In this document: positions 14,901 to 28,479 of the stretch, piece by piece | Layout of the letters: the number at the start of each line of letters is the position of its first letter | Position numbering within the stretch: the first letter of the stretch is position 1 | DNA from: Lithospermum erythrorhizon | Lineage: Eukaryota; Streptophyta; Magnoliopsida; Boraginales; Boraginaceae | DNA length: 64,000 nucleotides | Direction: 5' to 3' | NCBI GenBank assembly: GCA_019722365.1 | Contig: JADFUC010000863.1 | Span: 1-64,000 of the forward strand | Position numbers and translations under genes: made by a program | Notes under the pieces: model-generated | Seen by the model: only the letters and a program-made list of their open reading frames with translations | Told to the model about the DNA's origin: nothing | Databases searched by the model: none

Positions 14901-16603
14901 TAAATCACTTGCCCGTTTCATTGAATCTAGTGAAGGGTGATTTAGTCATTTTGCCCAAAAACAAGATTCACACTTATCAGATGATCATATAATCAAAATC
15001 AAGTATCCTAAGTAATCGGGAGCTCGAGGAGTTTTCAGAATTCTGCCTTAATATGACTCCAATCTCGCAATGCCATAGGTATGTCTCAGTTTAAGTCATT
15101 AGACTTTATTCAAGAAGTTTATGTTATATGTCTCAATCATCAGTGTCTAAAAATATTAGATTCATTTTAAAGTGGAGGCGGTATCAAATACTACTCCCAT
15201 TCCTCAGATCCTAAATTATCGGATCTATTAAATGAAAACCATCATTATTCAAAAATGTAAAATGTAAATAATATTCCTACAACTTGCAGGTACATAGTAA
15301 ACCCGAGATAAGTCTAAAACAACTGCGGGGTTCTAAAGTAATGGATCCTACCGCAACGGGCTTAACCTTTCAAGCGTTTTCATTTCCCACACGCATCCAT
15401 TTCCCTCTTTCGAAGTCTTCTACTTGACTCTTAGTTCCTCGTATATTACGAAATACAAATATGAGAAATTACAACCGTACCCAAAGCACTCCACGGTAGA
15501 ATTAGCTGCAAACTTCAATAACATACATACCAGAGGGCCGAAATGGGCCACGGTATTCATTCTTTCCTATCATCTCCGTGAACTTCCCCGCAGTTTTACT
15601 CTCCAATGACCTAGGTTTCCAATAATGGCCACACTTGTCATCCTTCCCAGCTTCCTTCCTTTCCAGCAACCTCGGGGATTACTTAGAACCCTTGGTCTTT
15701 ACCGTAAACTTCTTCTTCTTCTTAATTTCTTCTGGTTTCGACCACCAAACAATGTAAGGCGAGTAGAAGTTTTAGTCTGGTCAAAAGTTCGCCTCAAAGA
15801 TTCGTGATCATCTTATGCGCTCGCTTAGAGATAACTCAAACTTGTGCATATTAGTTCATGACAACCGAGAGAATTTATCTCGAAGTGAGACTTCGTGATG
15901 AGATCCACGCGCGCCTTCCTGCGAGACACTGTGCCTGTGGCGCTGAAAGCCCATCACTCAAGCCAATTATTTTAATTTATATTTGGTGGCTTTCATGTCT
16001 GCCCATTCTCAAAGCCTTTTGTCATTGCCCACGAGCATTGTGCCATATATTCTCAAGTTTAGCTTCCTTTCGAATACTCCCACAAGTTGCCAGATATGTC
16101 ATATGCCGCCACCTTTTCATATCAATTTGGAACGGCGTTCCATATTAAAGATACGAGACATCGACATCCACAAGACGACTTCGCCAGGATCCCTTTTCCC
16201 CGACGGAGTACAATCAATATTAGGTTTCGCGGGAACCTTATTGTTCAAAGATTTATTCGGGGCCCTCTTCTTGAGAATGATCAAGTTTCTAGACCACTCT
16301 TCAAAAATTCGAGAGAATTCAGCCAGACTTTCAAGTGCCGAAATGGGTTTAGTTCTTACAGTAGTAGTAGAAGTAGCTTAATAAAATTCTACAAGAATAA
16401 GTAAATAAAGACAATTGCATCCGCAAACTACCATGTTAAACACTTACAAATAAATTGTAAAGTAAATTACTAATACTTCAAAATGTCAATAAATATATTA
16501 GTATCAAGACTCATTATACTTAAACTAAACGGTAACATCAGACATATTTTGAATCCAAAGATAATAGTAGGTTATCAACCAATTATGTAAAAACTACATA
16601 ATC
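14901..16603 (-). other. Copia element 1 internal region, gag side
   Basis: By position this should hold gag, protease and the start of integrase of element 1. I cannot recognise a zinc knuckle or protease motif, and the open frames on the plus strand look like chance frames in decayed DNA. The primer-binding site expected beside the 5' LTR was not found. Confidence 0.4.
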
Positions 16604-17234
16604 CCCTTTTAAATACTCAAGTCCCAAATTCCATTCAAGTAAGAATCAAGAAATCCGCTTTAATTGCTAACTTACTAGAATCGTTATGAACTTAATTAAA
16701 TAATAACGAAGTTACTAGTGAGTTGCTCTATTTTAATTAACTTAACAAGTCAATTAAAATACTAACGAAGTCACTATCGAATAAATTTATCGCTATTCAT
16801 CAATTTCACTGCTTAATTGATTAAACTTTTGCAAGTTTAACTTAATTGATGTCTGTCTATCAACATATATTTGATTAAATATAAATATTTAGAAATACAT
16901 TTCTCACATATAGCATAAGTCTCGCTTAATTTCATTCATGAAATATTATTCGAATATCATTGTATAAAGCGACCTTCTGTGCCTGTAGATATTTAAGTCA
17001 GATAATAATAATAATTTTGACCAATTACTATTATTATAACGACACGAGTAAGATCTAGCAATCGGCCATAACCTCCCTTAAATTATCAAAGTGGTAACTC
17101 ACACTAGTACTATATATATCATTACTAAGTGAACACTAAGTTCGTAATCTCATTTAATAACTAAACCGGTAAAGGAATTGATACAATTATCGCAACGGCA
17201 TAATAAAAGTGAATCAATTCTCATTGATTTCAAT
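16604..17234 (-). repeat. Truncated 5' LTR of copia element 1
   Basis: It shares with 11020-11640, in the same orientation, the segments AAGTCCCAAATTCCATTCAA (one variant), GCTTAATTGATTAAACT, ACCAATTACTATTATTATAA and CTCATTGATTTC. The 3' third of the LTR (the part at 10633-11010 in the other copy) is missing below about 16604. The start at 17234 is degenerate (TGTTGG is not intact). Confidence 0.65.
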
Positions 17235-17249
17235 GTAATCCTCTTTAGA

Positions 17250-17830
17250 TAATAGAAAATCCTCTCTAATATCGTAATGCTCATTAATGCACCGTATGTA
17301 CTTAACAAGCATTGCATGTGTCGTGATAGTGAACAGAGCAAAGTAATGCAATGCGTGCATGCTGCTCGTCGCATGCCGCTTTCCTCGCCATTAGAAACTA
17401 GCACAACTCAATTTTTAGTAAGTCCGCATAATCAAACTTGCTCTGAAATCAAGCCTGTACATATCAATCGGGGTTATTCAGAGGCACCTTCCAATGGTTT
17501 ACCTTGATCCCCTCTCTTGTTTCCTCGAAAGGATATCACACATCAACGCAAGGCTGTCTTATTTAATTCTGACCCTGGTTAAGCATATTGTACTCAAACT
17601 GTCACAATATATCACCGCCTAATCGTGGATGTACCGCGTGATACTACCCTTCAAATGATACTCCTCCTTAGCAAATTAGAAAGTGCCATATACTCGCCGC
17701 AAAGAGTAGACAGAGTCACCGATCGCAACAGAGTTTCCAACCTCATAATTGAACCACCTAGGGTAAATACATAACCGGCCATAGACCTTCTATCGCTCAC
17801 ATCTCCAACATAGTCGACCTATCCGCAGTC
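17250..17830 (-). pseudogene. Copia RNase H remnant, outer element
   Basis: The minus-strand frame near 17815-17690 reads VDYVGDVSDRRSMAGYVFTL and GGSI, then a shifted copy of the VTLST stretch. This is the copia RNase H start of a different lineage from element 1 (GYVFTLGG rather than SGYVFC). It lies downstream of the RT pieces at 17990-18724. The remaining 400 bases to 17250 should be the C-terminal end of pol but are not recognisable. Confidence 0.75.
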
Positions 17831-17989
17831 AACACCCGACTATCTTCACCATAACAAAAGACAATATCGACGCACTTCTCCGAGATAGCCAAAATCATCT
17901 TCACACCGCTAATGTTCTTTCTGTGGTCAGCCACGAACTCATCGACAACACTAACAAAGATAGACCAGTCTAGTACGTACTCATAGCTT

Positions 17990-18724
17990 ACATCAAACTT
18001 CCAACTCACTAGCATAAGTGCATGCTGCTCCATGTATACCTTCTCAACAGATGATTTGTGTGGCAAATGCAATATATCGCCAGACATTTGTAGAATTAGA
18101 GTTTCAATTCGCTTCTTAGCAAAGCAAAACATACCTCAACTGTGACAAACCTCTCAACATAACCTTTCCGCGATAAGAAAAAAGCTTCTTCAGGGATTTC
18201 TATCCCTAATATCTCCATTCCCAAAATCTTCTTTTATAAGACCCAAATCCTTCTATTTCAAACTTGGCACTAAGCAACCCTTCAAATTGAATATCGATTT
18301 CACAACTCAGCTTATCAACATATCATTTACATACAAAACTAAGTGCAGAGTAAAAGAACTATCACTAACCTTGTTATTAAACATAACCGTTACATGGACT
18401 CCTCGAACATTCAATCTCTGTGCATCATGTAGCTATCAAACTTGCAACATTGTCGAGACTATTTCAAACCATGGCTGTAAAGATTTCTCTTCTCAACCTC
18501 AGAACATAATCTTCCTTTCCTTTGCTCCCGGAAACCATCCGCCGAGTCATATAAATTTCTTCTTTCCAACTCTTCATGAAGAAAGTCAGTTTCGAGATTC
18601 CAATTACCAGGCCTGTTCGATGCAACTGCAACAAGAAGCACTGAGAAGTGCTGCCTCGACTACAAAAGTAGAATATCTCATTGTAGCCAAGTCCTCCTTT
18701 TGATTGAATCTCTAGCAAATCCAC
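17990..18724 (-). pseudogene. Copia reverse transcriptase remnant, outer element
   Basis: Minus-strand pieces occur in the correct order. At 18641-18459, in two overlapping frames, are LLVAVASN, TDFLHEELE and KEEIYMT with GKEDYVLRL, the N-terminal RT region. At about 18340 is VLYVNDMLI, where the active-site box YVDD reads YVND. Near 18250 are KFEIEGFG, then ILG and RKGYVERF. Stops and shifts separate them. The Asp to Asn change in the active-site box would alone be expected to inactivate it. Confidence 0.8.
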
Positions 18725-19880
18725 TCTAGCTTTTATATTATACCCTCTTCATCCGTACAACCTTCTTTCTTCTTGAATATTCACTATATAGACAATCTTC
18801 TTCCCCGCTAGTCTTCTAGCTTAATTCCGAAGTCCATTCTTCTTAAGTGATTCCATTTCTCTCCCATGGCAAGAAGCCAATTGACTGACTCAAGACGGGT
18901 TACAACTTTTGTAAGAAATCGGCTCAGCGAGATCAACTTCCTCCGCAACTCATAAAGCAGCGCCAACATATCCTCATAACCATACCTCGGGGAGAGTGCC
19001 CCGTGACTTAGCTCTTCTAAGGCGATCAAGAGCCACACCGTGATGTTCATCCGAGAGACGGAACTCGATGTTTTGCCTCCTCGACGCGAATCGGTACATT
19101 ACCTACAATCACCATTAACAATTTAATCTCTCCGCCTCCAATCATACTCCCTAACACCACCTTCGCTTCAACAATTATGGGGCGATTTCATCTAAATTTA
19201 TTAGAGTTCATCAAATATTACATCGTCAATAACTCGCCTTTAAGATGATCAAATTATATGGCCCAGACTCTGGCTAAATATATTCTTTCTTTGCTCCTTT
19301 GGTTCTAACTTACTCCCTCATTCATGAGAGGCGGGCCAAGTAATGGCAACCAAAGACTTTCACCCCTCATAATCACTGCACTTATTAGACCACAATCAAT
19401 AGGATTTTTCTTAAGTATTTATACCTCGCGAGGACCACGGCTTCATCGATAGTAGGTTGTACATTGCTTTTAGCCTGTAAAACATTCTCAAGCTGCAACT
19501 CCAAGCCTGAGAGCATACATCGAGCTCTCCGTGGCTGCCTCGATTCATGCATATGTTCCCTGGGCTATACCTATTCGCTGCAGCTCAACATGATGCCTAG
19601 CAATACCTTCCGCCCTTACAAACCTAATCAACTCTGCATCAATGACTCGCACTCATTATCAAGATGCATCCGCTGAATCTTCTTCCCCGGGACATTTTCC
19701 ACTAAAATTTTCCAACTTGAAGTGGAAAGCACTACTTTTCTTTCTCATTTTATAATAAAGACCCAAGTCATCCTCGAATGATCATCATTAGTGATAGAAA
19801 AATACCTGACCTCCCAAAGATTCAATCCTCACAAAGGGCGACCCAGCACACCCGGAGCGGACGTAATCCAGTTGTACCTT
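18725..19880 (-). pseudogene. Copia integrase remnant, outer element
   Basis: The minus strand just below 19880 encodes pieces equivalent to KGTTLDYV, SPFVRIESLGG and, after a shift, DD..R.TWVF..K. This is the start of the copia integrase catalytic core. The stretch immediately before it is found at 28480-28590, on the other side of the nested plus-strand element. The rest to 18725 is too degraded for motifs to be placed. Confidence 0.65.
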
Positions 19881-19888
19881 TTTCTTTA

Positions 19889-20890
19889 TATTTCGAAATC
19901 AATGAGAATCGATTCCCTTTTATTACGACCGTCATGATATTCACAGATCAATTCATTTACCGGTCAAGAAATGTGATTATCGGGAACCTGCTGCTCACCT
20001 TTAGTAATTGTATATTACTAGTTCGTGGGTTCTCATGATAATTTGGCAAGTTGCATGGACATATCTACTTATTAATCGTTAATAATAGTAACGTCAATTA
20101 TTATTATTATTATACAACTTACTATTATCCGAGCCTAGAAGGTCGTATTATTACTACAAATGATATCTTAAATTATATTTCAGCATGAAATTAAACGAGA
20201 CTCAGATATCGAGAAATGTATCTCTCAATATTTATATATTTGAGCAAATATATATTGACAACAACAATTTGCTTAAATCATGGTACCCTAATCAATTAAT
20301 TGAATCGGTTTAATAACTTAAGGTTATTCGATAGCGATCAAGTTAGTATTTTAATCTGACTTGGTTAATCTAAATGGAACAACTCACTAGTAACTCCACA
20401 TCCGAATGGAAGCCATAACGGTCCAATTAAGTTAACGAAGTTAAACCGATTTCTTATCAACGAATTGCTTAACGGTTAAATTGGCAAATGGTGTATTTAA
20501 AGGAGCATGTTGGTTTTCTATTTCATGAAAATGAAAACCTCGCTTCACTCTAGAATAGCCGCCTCCCTAAGAAACGGAGGAGAATTTCTCTTCCATTTTT
20601 CTTCCTCACAACTCTAGCAAAAGTTTCCAAGTCTATTTGATTCGATTCCTCTCCTCAAAGGTCTTAAATCTGTAGACATTATTTGATGTCGACAAGAAAT
20701 GGAGAGGTTTCTCAAGGGCATTCACGCCGAGGCATCTTCGAGGAGTCAGTTTCCATTTCATTTCTTCCGCCGAACGTAGTTAACTCTTTTATTCATAATC
20801 GCACTATGTGTTTAGATTATATCATTTCAGGATCCTGATGTATGAATTTGGTGTTTATCACAAATGAAATTCATACTAGATTCTGGCTCA
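19889..20890 (+). repeat. Left LTR of element 3
   Basis: It begins with a degraded start followed by CGAAATCAATGAGAATC and ends near ATACTAGATTCT. It shares with 27470-28477 the landmarks GAATAGCCGCCTCCCTAAGA, ATTTCTCTTCCATTTTTC, GACAAGAAAT.GGAGAGG and GTATGAATTTGGTGTTTA. Differences include many 1-3 base indels. Confidence 0.75.
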
Positions 20891-23800
20891 AGCTGGCCTT
20901 AGAGCCTAACAGCAAGTTTGATATATTTTATCTAATTTAATCAGGTGTCGACATAGTCAAGTAGTTAATTTTGATTATTTAAGATTTATATATATTCAAT
21001 TGATAGAATATATAATATGAAAAAATCAACCATTTTATATATATTTCACATGGCTGGAATCATTTCATGTATTGATTTTGGATTTATTTGAAGATTATTT
21101 AATTGTTTCATGAATCGAAAAGGGATTAAAAATTGATTAATTTGCTTTTTTTAATTTGAGTTAGAATCATTTTCATTTTACAACAAATGGGAAAGTTCAG
21201 AAAATTACGAATGTTCAAATTGTTGTCGTTTTTTGGAACCTATTACCATGGGTGCGCTTTTTTTCGTAATGTTTTGAATTTTTAAGAGCTCCAAAAATTT
21301 TAATTTCTGGATTGTTTTGGGTTTAATCGAAAAACTAATAGAAGTATTTTTGATAAAATTCCACTCTGGACGTATTCAAATAATGATATTGTTGATGTTC
21401 AAGAAAAATCTAATTTTTTAACTTTTAGGGTCTCCAAATCGCTTACAAAAGTTGCAATTAATCTAGAAAATCGAAATCAAATGAATTACCGAAAATCGGC
21501 TCGCTAACTCATGACCAATTTCACCGGCAAGATGATGGCAATGGGTCGCGCATGTCAAGTCGTGGCCTTTGAGGCTGTCATCGCTTTTGGCCGTCAGTTC
21601 GCCGTCCGCTTAGAAAAACCTCTAAACGAGCTCTTTTACGAATATTTTTGGTTTTAAAATTATTGGTACTATTAATTTCGGTTTTAAATAAATCAGCAAA
21701 TTTTTTCATTAAGATAATTAGAATATATATCTTTAATGGCATTAAATTTTGATTTATATTTTCATAATTATTTTGATAATTTTTGAAAATATGTTTCATC
21801 AGTGACTTTAAATTTTAAATTTTGGAGTTAACATTGTAGCAATTATTCCATTTATTTAAGTGTATTGATAATTATTATAAGAATGACATTAATCATGTGA
21901 AATATATTTTAAATTCAAAATTTACATTAATTGATAATTAATTGCAAAATGAACGGGTAATTAATTAGTCAATTATGAATACATTTAATTCATTTCATTT
22001 AATGTATATATATGTCATTAAGAGTGCCATTTATTTGTTTTAATTGTTTTGCCCATATATATATTGTTATGGAAACGAAAAGGAGGCATTTAGATACGCA
22101 CTCAGCTTTAATTTATTTATTTATCATCGTTGATCGAATGTTGTAAACGACCACCGAGTCGTATTTCTTTTTATTCTTGTATTCATTTACCCACAAGCCT
22201 CGCGTGATGTCTAAGTTAAGCCAGAGTAGTAGTATGATTTCATCGTGTGGTATCAAGGCATTTCCACAACACGTACCTGCAACTCGAGGTTTCAAAGTGT
22301 CAAGACATCGCCAGCATTTCCACTTGCGGCGTCGTAATAGGACTTATGTTAGCATTTCAATTGTTAAGTGATATTATGGCACAGGGTCCTAAGTATCATA
22401 TTTATATCTCCTAAATGCGGTTATTATTTATTTTTCATGTCATGTATGTTGCTCAATATGCGCTTATCTATGCACGGTTAAATAAAGTTAAATAACATTA
22501 ATTCACCAATTAAAAATTTAAGCAACGTATAAAGCCAATTTTAAAGTCATGGAAATCGGTTGCTTTATCCGGGCACACTGCGGATGCAAGGTGTGTTACA
22601 TTTTGCACTTGATATGACAACGGATCATGGGCGGTTGATTTCCACTAACATTGCTGCTTTCGATGATCACCTGCGTAACTATTTCAGTTTTACCTGGTAT
22701 GCTTAACCGTTTGTCGGAGACACAGCAGCGTGAAAGTGATCCCAGATAGACGCTAGTTGACACAAAGAGTTACGTGAAGTTTCAGAATGGTTGGTAACCA
22801 ACTATCGCTATAGATTCAAAAATGTACGCAGTTGTCGCTGCTTGAATCGGGCATACTGTACCTTTGGTAACTTGCATATTACTTTACATAATTGGTTGAT
22901 AACTGCTACCATTATTATACTCCGATCTAAAATGTATGGTTTCCAGCTAACTGGCATAGTAGATCTTGAGATACTTTACATTTTCATGGTATTCAAGTAC
23001 GAGCATTATATTTACAACACATTTTGTAAATACGATGCAAGATTGTTTTGAACTACACTGTTTATTTTAAGTTCCATATTTCCAATTATGTTTTAGCATT
23101 ATTAGTTAACTCTATTTTATTCACCTGGTTCATATCAAGCAAACTTAAATGCATAATTTTATAATGTGAAATAAAAATAACTTAAGGAGAAATCCAATGA
23201 CTTGCTGAACAGCGTTACAACGCGATCTCCTTCAACCATTAAGCACCGGTCAGAGTGTCGATAGAGGATAAACTTTAAATACGACAAACATTTAAGACTC
23301 GATTCAATCATGTCGATATCGCCGGTGATGAACTTTGGTTCAAGTGAACAAAGTCACATGATATGATTAAGGATAATTAATTTTGATTCAATCAAAGGTG
23401 ATGATGCTATGAAGACTCAATGTGTCATATTGTCTCTTGTTACCTCAAAATGCCTTTAAATAATAAAATAGTTTGATCTCTTTTATAACTCGATTTGAGA
23501 AAAACTAATGAATGATCTGAATGTTGTATCTACATCCTTTGCATTATGATTAGTATTTAGTTTCTTTTTAATATGATGAACATGGTTCATGAATCGTGAT
23601 TTAAACAAAAGCTTATGGCATGCAACCAAATAAGCAAAGTTATCTATTCGGTTCTCATGTCAGCTCAGACAAATTGAAAGCGAATATGGAACTATAAGTT
23701 GAATCTCTAATTTATCTACTTTATTATTTCAGAACTTTAAAGTATAGAAAGAAGGTTTTAAGTATGATTATAGGAATTGAAAGAGAGATTTGATTAAATC

Positions 23801-26800
23801 TCATATCTCAAATAATTTTGTCATGTCAGAATGCTCAGTCAAGCTATCGTACGAGAACACTAGTTTCGACTCACACGATTTTAATCATGGATATGATTAA
23901 GTATAACAATAGCTGGAAGACAAGATACAAAGAAAGTTATCGAGCCTAGTAATGACAGGCACTGCTACTATACACACGCTTGTAAACTCCAGCGTGGTCG
24001 ATTCTAAACTATTATTTTCTTTTGCAATTCTGTAAAGAGTGTAAAAGAATGTCATGTTTGACTTACACGGCTCTTACATCGTGGTTCCGACATGAAACAT
24101 TACTCACTTTCTTTAAAAGGACACCTTGAACAACAAACGATTTGAATAATACTTATGGATAATGACTCAACAAGACTCGGAAAGTATAATCTTGAAAGAC
24201 AGAACTGAAATAACTGCATAGGACTCTTAGCCGTGAGGTTCAGTCTAAATTAAGTTTGTATGTTTTAGATACAAGCTTAATTAGAAGATTTGAGCTACAC
24301 AACAATGAGTTGATAAGTGGTAAAGGGAAGGACGATATGAATACTATCAAGTTCTCGAGTCAAGTATCATCAATATAAGTAGTATTTCATCCAAGAACGA
24401 CATCATTCTAATCTTAAACGATTTCATAAGATACGTAATTATGAATTGTGTTTAAATGGTTAAACACAAATGGATGAGATCTTTCACCTCTATATACCAA
24501 GATCATTTCATTCTAACCTAGATGTGTCATTAGTTGAGGATACAAGTAAGGATTATAAGAATGAATAAACATACACAAAGACAATGAAATAATTTCACAT
24601 ATTAAGGTTGCTACACCTACCTTTTGTAAATTAATTTATTCATATATTCAACTGTGAGACAAATCAAGAGTTGTGTTTGATAAACAAACTCAAACGCCTC
24701 GTATGTGATAAGTTATTAGTATTATGTCACCGTAGGCACTTAACTCCGTATCCAAAGTTGATATTAAGTCATTTTGTACATAACCGTAAGGAAGATGGTA
24801 TTTATTTCCATCCACTATGTCGCAATTGATATATAGAGTCTTCTATGGGCAAATAGTGGAATAAATATGATCAGTGAATGAGATTTAAGTGGTCTGCAGA
24901 CAATCTGGGAGTTAGGAACCCTTCTCGGTTATATCAAGAGCATTCACTCTTGATGCATTTAAAGCTAAACGCAAATGATACAAATGACAAATACTTAATA
25001 AATAATACTCCAATAAATGACTTGAAAGTTCATTTAAATGAAATAAAATGTGAATATACGGGTTGAAAGTAAAGTTTATTTTATCTTCCCGGATGGTGAT
25101 TCATCAGAGTAAGAAGTCATTCTATATTACTGATAAAGTAATCATCATAATAAATGTATTCTCATTATGAGCAATCATTCGTGAATGAGCGTTTAATCAT
25201 AAATTTGGTTGAGAAACCAAGATTAAACATATTCATTGGTTGACTGTGCTCATGTTTATTTCAAGCTTTCTTATTGCTATTCCACAAGTTGTAACATGTG
25301 GGTTTAAGCAAGTTATCCAAAGAATGTTCCTATAACGACACGATCGATAATTTGACATTGTTATTGGAAACTCCACATCTCAAGCGAGAATGTAAAAGAG
25401 GTTTCTATACTAATAGAATCTAAAGCGTAAACTTAAGATTGAGTATAATGGAGTTAAATTCCTCACTAGATACTTGATGAAAATCAATAAGACCAAATAT
25501 TTGACAAGAACTCGAGTTCCTTAAAGGTTAAAGGAGCCAAATCCATAAATGAAGTTTTACACATCAAATGCTATTGAAAATTCTGTATAACCTTTGGCAA
25601 AGATAAGAGATGATTCTTGTACATTTGTGAGCTCAAATACATATATGTGACATTATGCCATGACCAGTCACATTATATATACAGAAGCCACATTTATATT
25701 TGCTTCGTTAAGTTTAAGATGTCATAAGCTCGAGGTGATTGAAATCTATAATAGATCAAATTCTATAAATAGACAGAGTTCTCTTATCAGACAAGGCAAC
25801 TCTTCATTGTGAGGTTCAATCCCACTAGTAAGGGCCTCACATTAATGAGTGGTTGTGCTTTTTCCATTACATAGTACATGTGATTCACCGTGAAGATGTC
25901 GCTACATGTCATGCTGGCTGCTAGCACTACAACTATGTGATTTAGCATGATTCTCAAGATTGGAATTGTGAAGTTTTACTAGCTGGGTATTCACGCCGAT
26001 TCTAATACGCTTGCAGTAAATTTCATGAATGTCAGTTGCAACTATAAAGTTATAATGAACTGATTGTCAGATTCACTTGGGAAATTAAACGAGTAGCAAA
26101 AGATTATGGACAAATGCTGCTGAAAGGCCAACAGCCAAGAATTTTCAATACTAATAATCGAATAGTATGCTCGATGAGCAAACAAAGGAAACTTGAACTC
26201 AAGATTACAACTCGAATTTAACTGTTTATTGTGGTAATGCCAAGTAAAAGAACGGCATTTAATAAAGATGACTTTGTTTTAACACACTTTCTGAAGCAAA
26301 CCTACCCACGATAGAACCCCGAGAAGTGGTTGAAAACCCATTTGACTATAGTCGCAGCATGACTATGTCGGGGATAATCTTATTTCATCAATGATTCCTT
26401 TGGTTTGCATCTGCATTTAATGTAAAGAGACTTTGTGAAGTAGTAGTTTTCGGTAAAAGGATGCAGATTATAATCACTATCCTCTTTACTTCATATCATG
26501 AAATGATCTAAGAAGTTTTACAAAGCTTTAAAAGTGTCCCATGTATGGATTTGGGCAATGCATCTCGAGCGCCGAGATCCTTCCTGTTATCTGCTTATTT
26601 TCACTATTTAAGGAACCTGAAGTGTTTCCGAATGTGAGCTAGCCATTCACTTTCTCGAATAAGTTAAACAGTTGATTAAAAACAAAAGTTCTTTGTGTCA
26701 TGACCATTGTTAATTAAACTACATGAAGTGATTCATTCATATAGTTGCCCAATATTTCATTTCACAAATATACAATGTTACACGTATCAGATCCCCTCGA

Positions 26801-27459
26801 TGCAGCTGAAAGCTAAATCCCTAGGTTAGTCTATGCTTCTGCAGAGGCAACATGAATCGTTGACTAAGCACCTCTTTAAGCCTAGAAACATGTAGATGCT
26901 CCAAAGGCCTTGGCCGATGGCCGCTAGTTAATGACACCATATGACTAACATGGCGTTTTGATTAAATGATCAAGATCGACACGCTAGTAGACTGTATCAA
27001 TACTGCTGGTCGCGCCGTCCGCGACAGTGGAGTCGGCACGATCAAACGAACGGAAGTGTATATGTATATCTCTGTGTCCTAAGATATTTGCTTGTAATTT
27101 TGGGTTCGAGCAATTTGTGAGACCACGATAAGGCAAATTCATCTCGTGTTATAGCGAGCTCAGATTTTGGACGCCATGCCATCAAACGCCTTTGGGCGGG
27201 GATTATAACTTGCATATGTCATCAAACAATGTAGTATAACTATAGATGTCGATATATCGAGGGATTTATCCGCCCTTGATATACAAGGAAGATTCAGCCT
27301 CTCAATAGTCAGAAATGATTGGTTTTGGGACGCCTACAAAGTGCTTATTCGGGGCTCATACCAGGAAGAGTTGTGGGGGCGTTTCATGACACACTTCTTA
27401 TAGTTAGCTTCCACGACTAGAGATCGCGCTGAGCAAAGGAATTGTAAGGTAATCGCCGC
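20891..27459 (+). other. Internal region of element 3, no gene seen
   Basis: AT-rich sequence without recognisable coding. A leader-like AT-rich zone covers 20.9-22.1 kb. Short open frames at 22.1-23.1 kb and 24.9-25.1 kb have no family I can name. From about 26780 to 27459 the sequence parallels the inverse of 11645-12310 (shared landmarks GCCTAGAAACAT and GGGATTTATCCGCCCTTGAT), so this part is the 3' untranslated zone of the family. Confidence 0.5.
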
Positions 27460-27469
27460 AAGTGGGGAA
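27460..27469 (+). other. Polypurine tract of element 3
   Basis: AAGTGGGGAA directly precedes the right LTR start TGTCGAAATCA (a degraded TGTTGGAAATCA). This marks the right LTR as the 3' LTR and the element as plus-oriented. Confidence 0.65.
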
Positions 27470-28477
27470 TGTCGAAATCACCGAGAATCATTCCTTTATT
27501 ATGCTGGCGACAATCACAGACAATTCAGCTTATCGGTCAAGGTTAAATGTGACATTGAACTTAGTGTTCAATTCTTAATTTTGTATATTACTAGTTTGGG
27601 CTCTCAATAATTTATGCTATGAAAGCGATTGCTAGATCTTACTATTAATCGCGTTATAATAATAGTAATCGGTCAATTATTATTATTATACAACTTTATC
27701 ATTATCCGAGCCTGTATGTCGCTACACACATACAATATTATTCTAATTATATTTCTGCTGCATGAAATTAAACGAGACTTGTATATTGAGAAACGATCTC
27801 TCTAACATTTATATATTTGATAAATATATATCATGAACATCAATTGGTTAAACTTGCAAGTTTAATCAATTAAGTAATTGAAATTCGATGAATAACTTGA
27901 TAAGTTATTCGACAAGGATTCCTCGTTAGTATTTTAATTGACTTGTTAAGTTAATTAAAATGGAATAACTCACTAGTAATCCCTATATTATCCGATTGGA
28001 AGCCATAATCAGTCCAATTAACGAAGTTAAACCGATTTTAATCTATGTTTAACGGGTGGAAATTGACAATGGTATTTAAAGGAAGAGACAAGCGGTTTTT
28101 CTATTTCATGAAAATGAAAACCCTTTGCCTCAATCAGAATAGCCGCCTCCCTAAGAAATGAGGGAGAATTTCTCTTCCATTTTTCTCCTCACAACTCTAG
28201 TAAGTCTAAGTTCATTCTGATTCGATTCCCTCCCTCGGTGTATGCAATCTAGAGAAGACATCATTTTGTAAATAGACAAGAAATTGGAGAGGTTTCTCAG
28301 GCATTCACAGGCATCTTCAGAGTTGGTTTCATTTCGCTCTTCCGCCGCGAATGTAAGAACTTCTTTTATTCAGCAATCGCAATTATGTTTTTAGATTAAT
28401 TTATATCATTTTATAGGATCCGGGATATGTATGAATTTGGTGTTTACTCAAGCAAACAGAAATTATACTAGATTCTA
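27470..28477 (+). repeat. Right LTR of element 3
   Basis: About 1008 bp, from TGTCGAAATC to the tail TACTAGATTCTAA. It matches the left LTR of the same element and, in inverse orientation, 10633-11644. The DNA directly beyond it is integrase sequence of the outer copia element on the minus strand, which fixes the boundary near 28478. Confidence 0.75.
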
Positions 28478-28479
28478 AT

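Larger units (their letters stand above)
10633..17234 (-). mobile_element. Nested copia element 1 (minus strand)
   Basis: A second copia element, inserted between the RNase H region and the polypurine tract of the outer element. It has a 3' LTR (10633-11644) with an adjacent polypurine tract, recognisable RNase H, RT and integrase remains in the correct order on the minus strand, and a shortened 5' LTR (about 16604-17234). The LTRs belong to the same family as those at 19.89 and 27.47 kb. Many stops and frameshifts mean it cannot encode a working polyprotein. The ends are approximate because the 5' LTR start is degenerate and no target duplication could be resolved. Confidence 0.75.
19889..28477 (+). 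mobile_element. Nested LTR element 3 (plus strand), coding not recognisable
   Basis: Two LTRs of the element-1 family in direct plus orientation (19889-20890 and 27470-28477) bound 6.6 kb. A polypurine tract precedes the right LTR, and a degenerate primer-binding-like stretch (TGGCCTTAGAGCC at about 20899) follows the left one. The last 680 bases before the right LTR match the equivalent non-coding region of element 1 in inverse orientation. I could not find gag, integrase, RT or RNase H motifs. It is either a non-autonomous derivative or a very decayed copy. It splits the integrase of the outer copia element. Confidence 0.7.

Noticed and set aside
15424..16404. Several overlapping plus-strand open frames of 60-132 codons
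   Set aside because: They lie antisense to the decayed copia element 1, overlap one another in different frames and match no family. They are chance frames.
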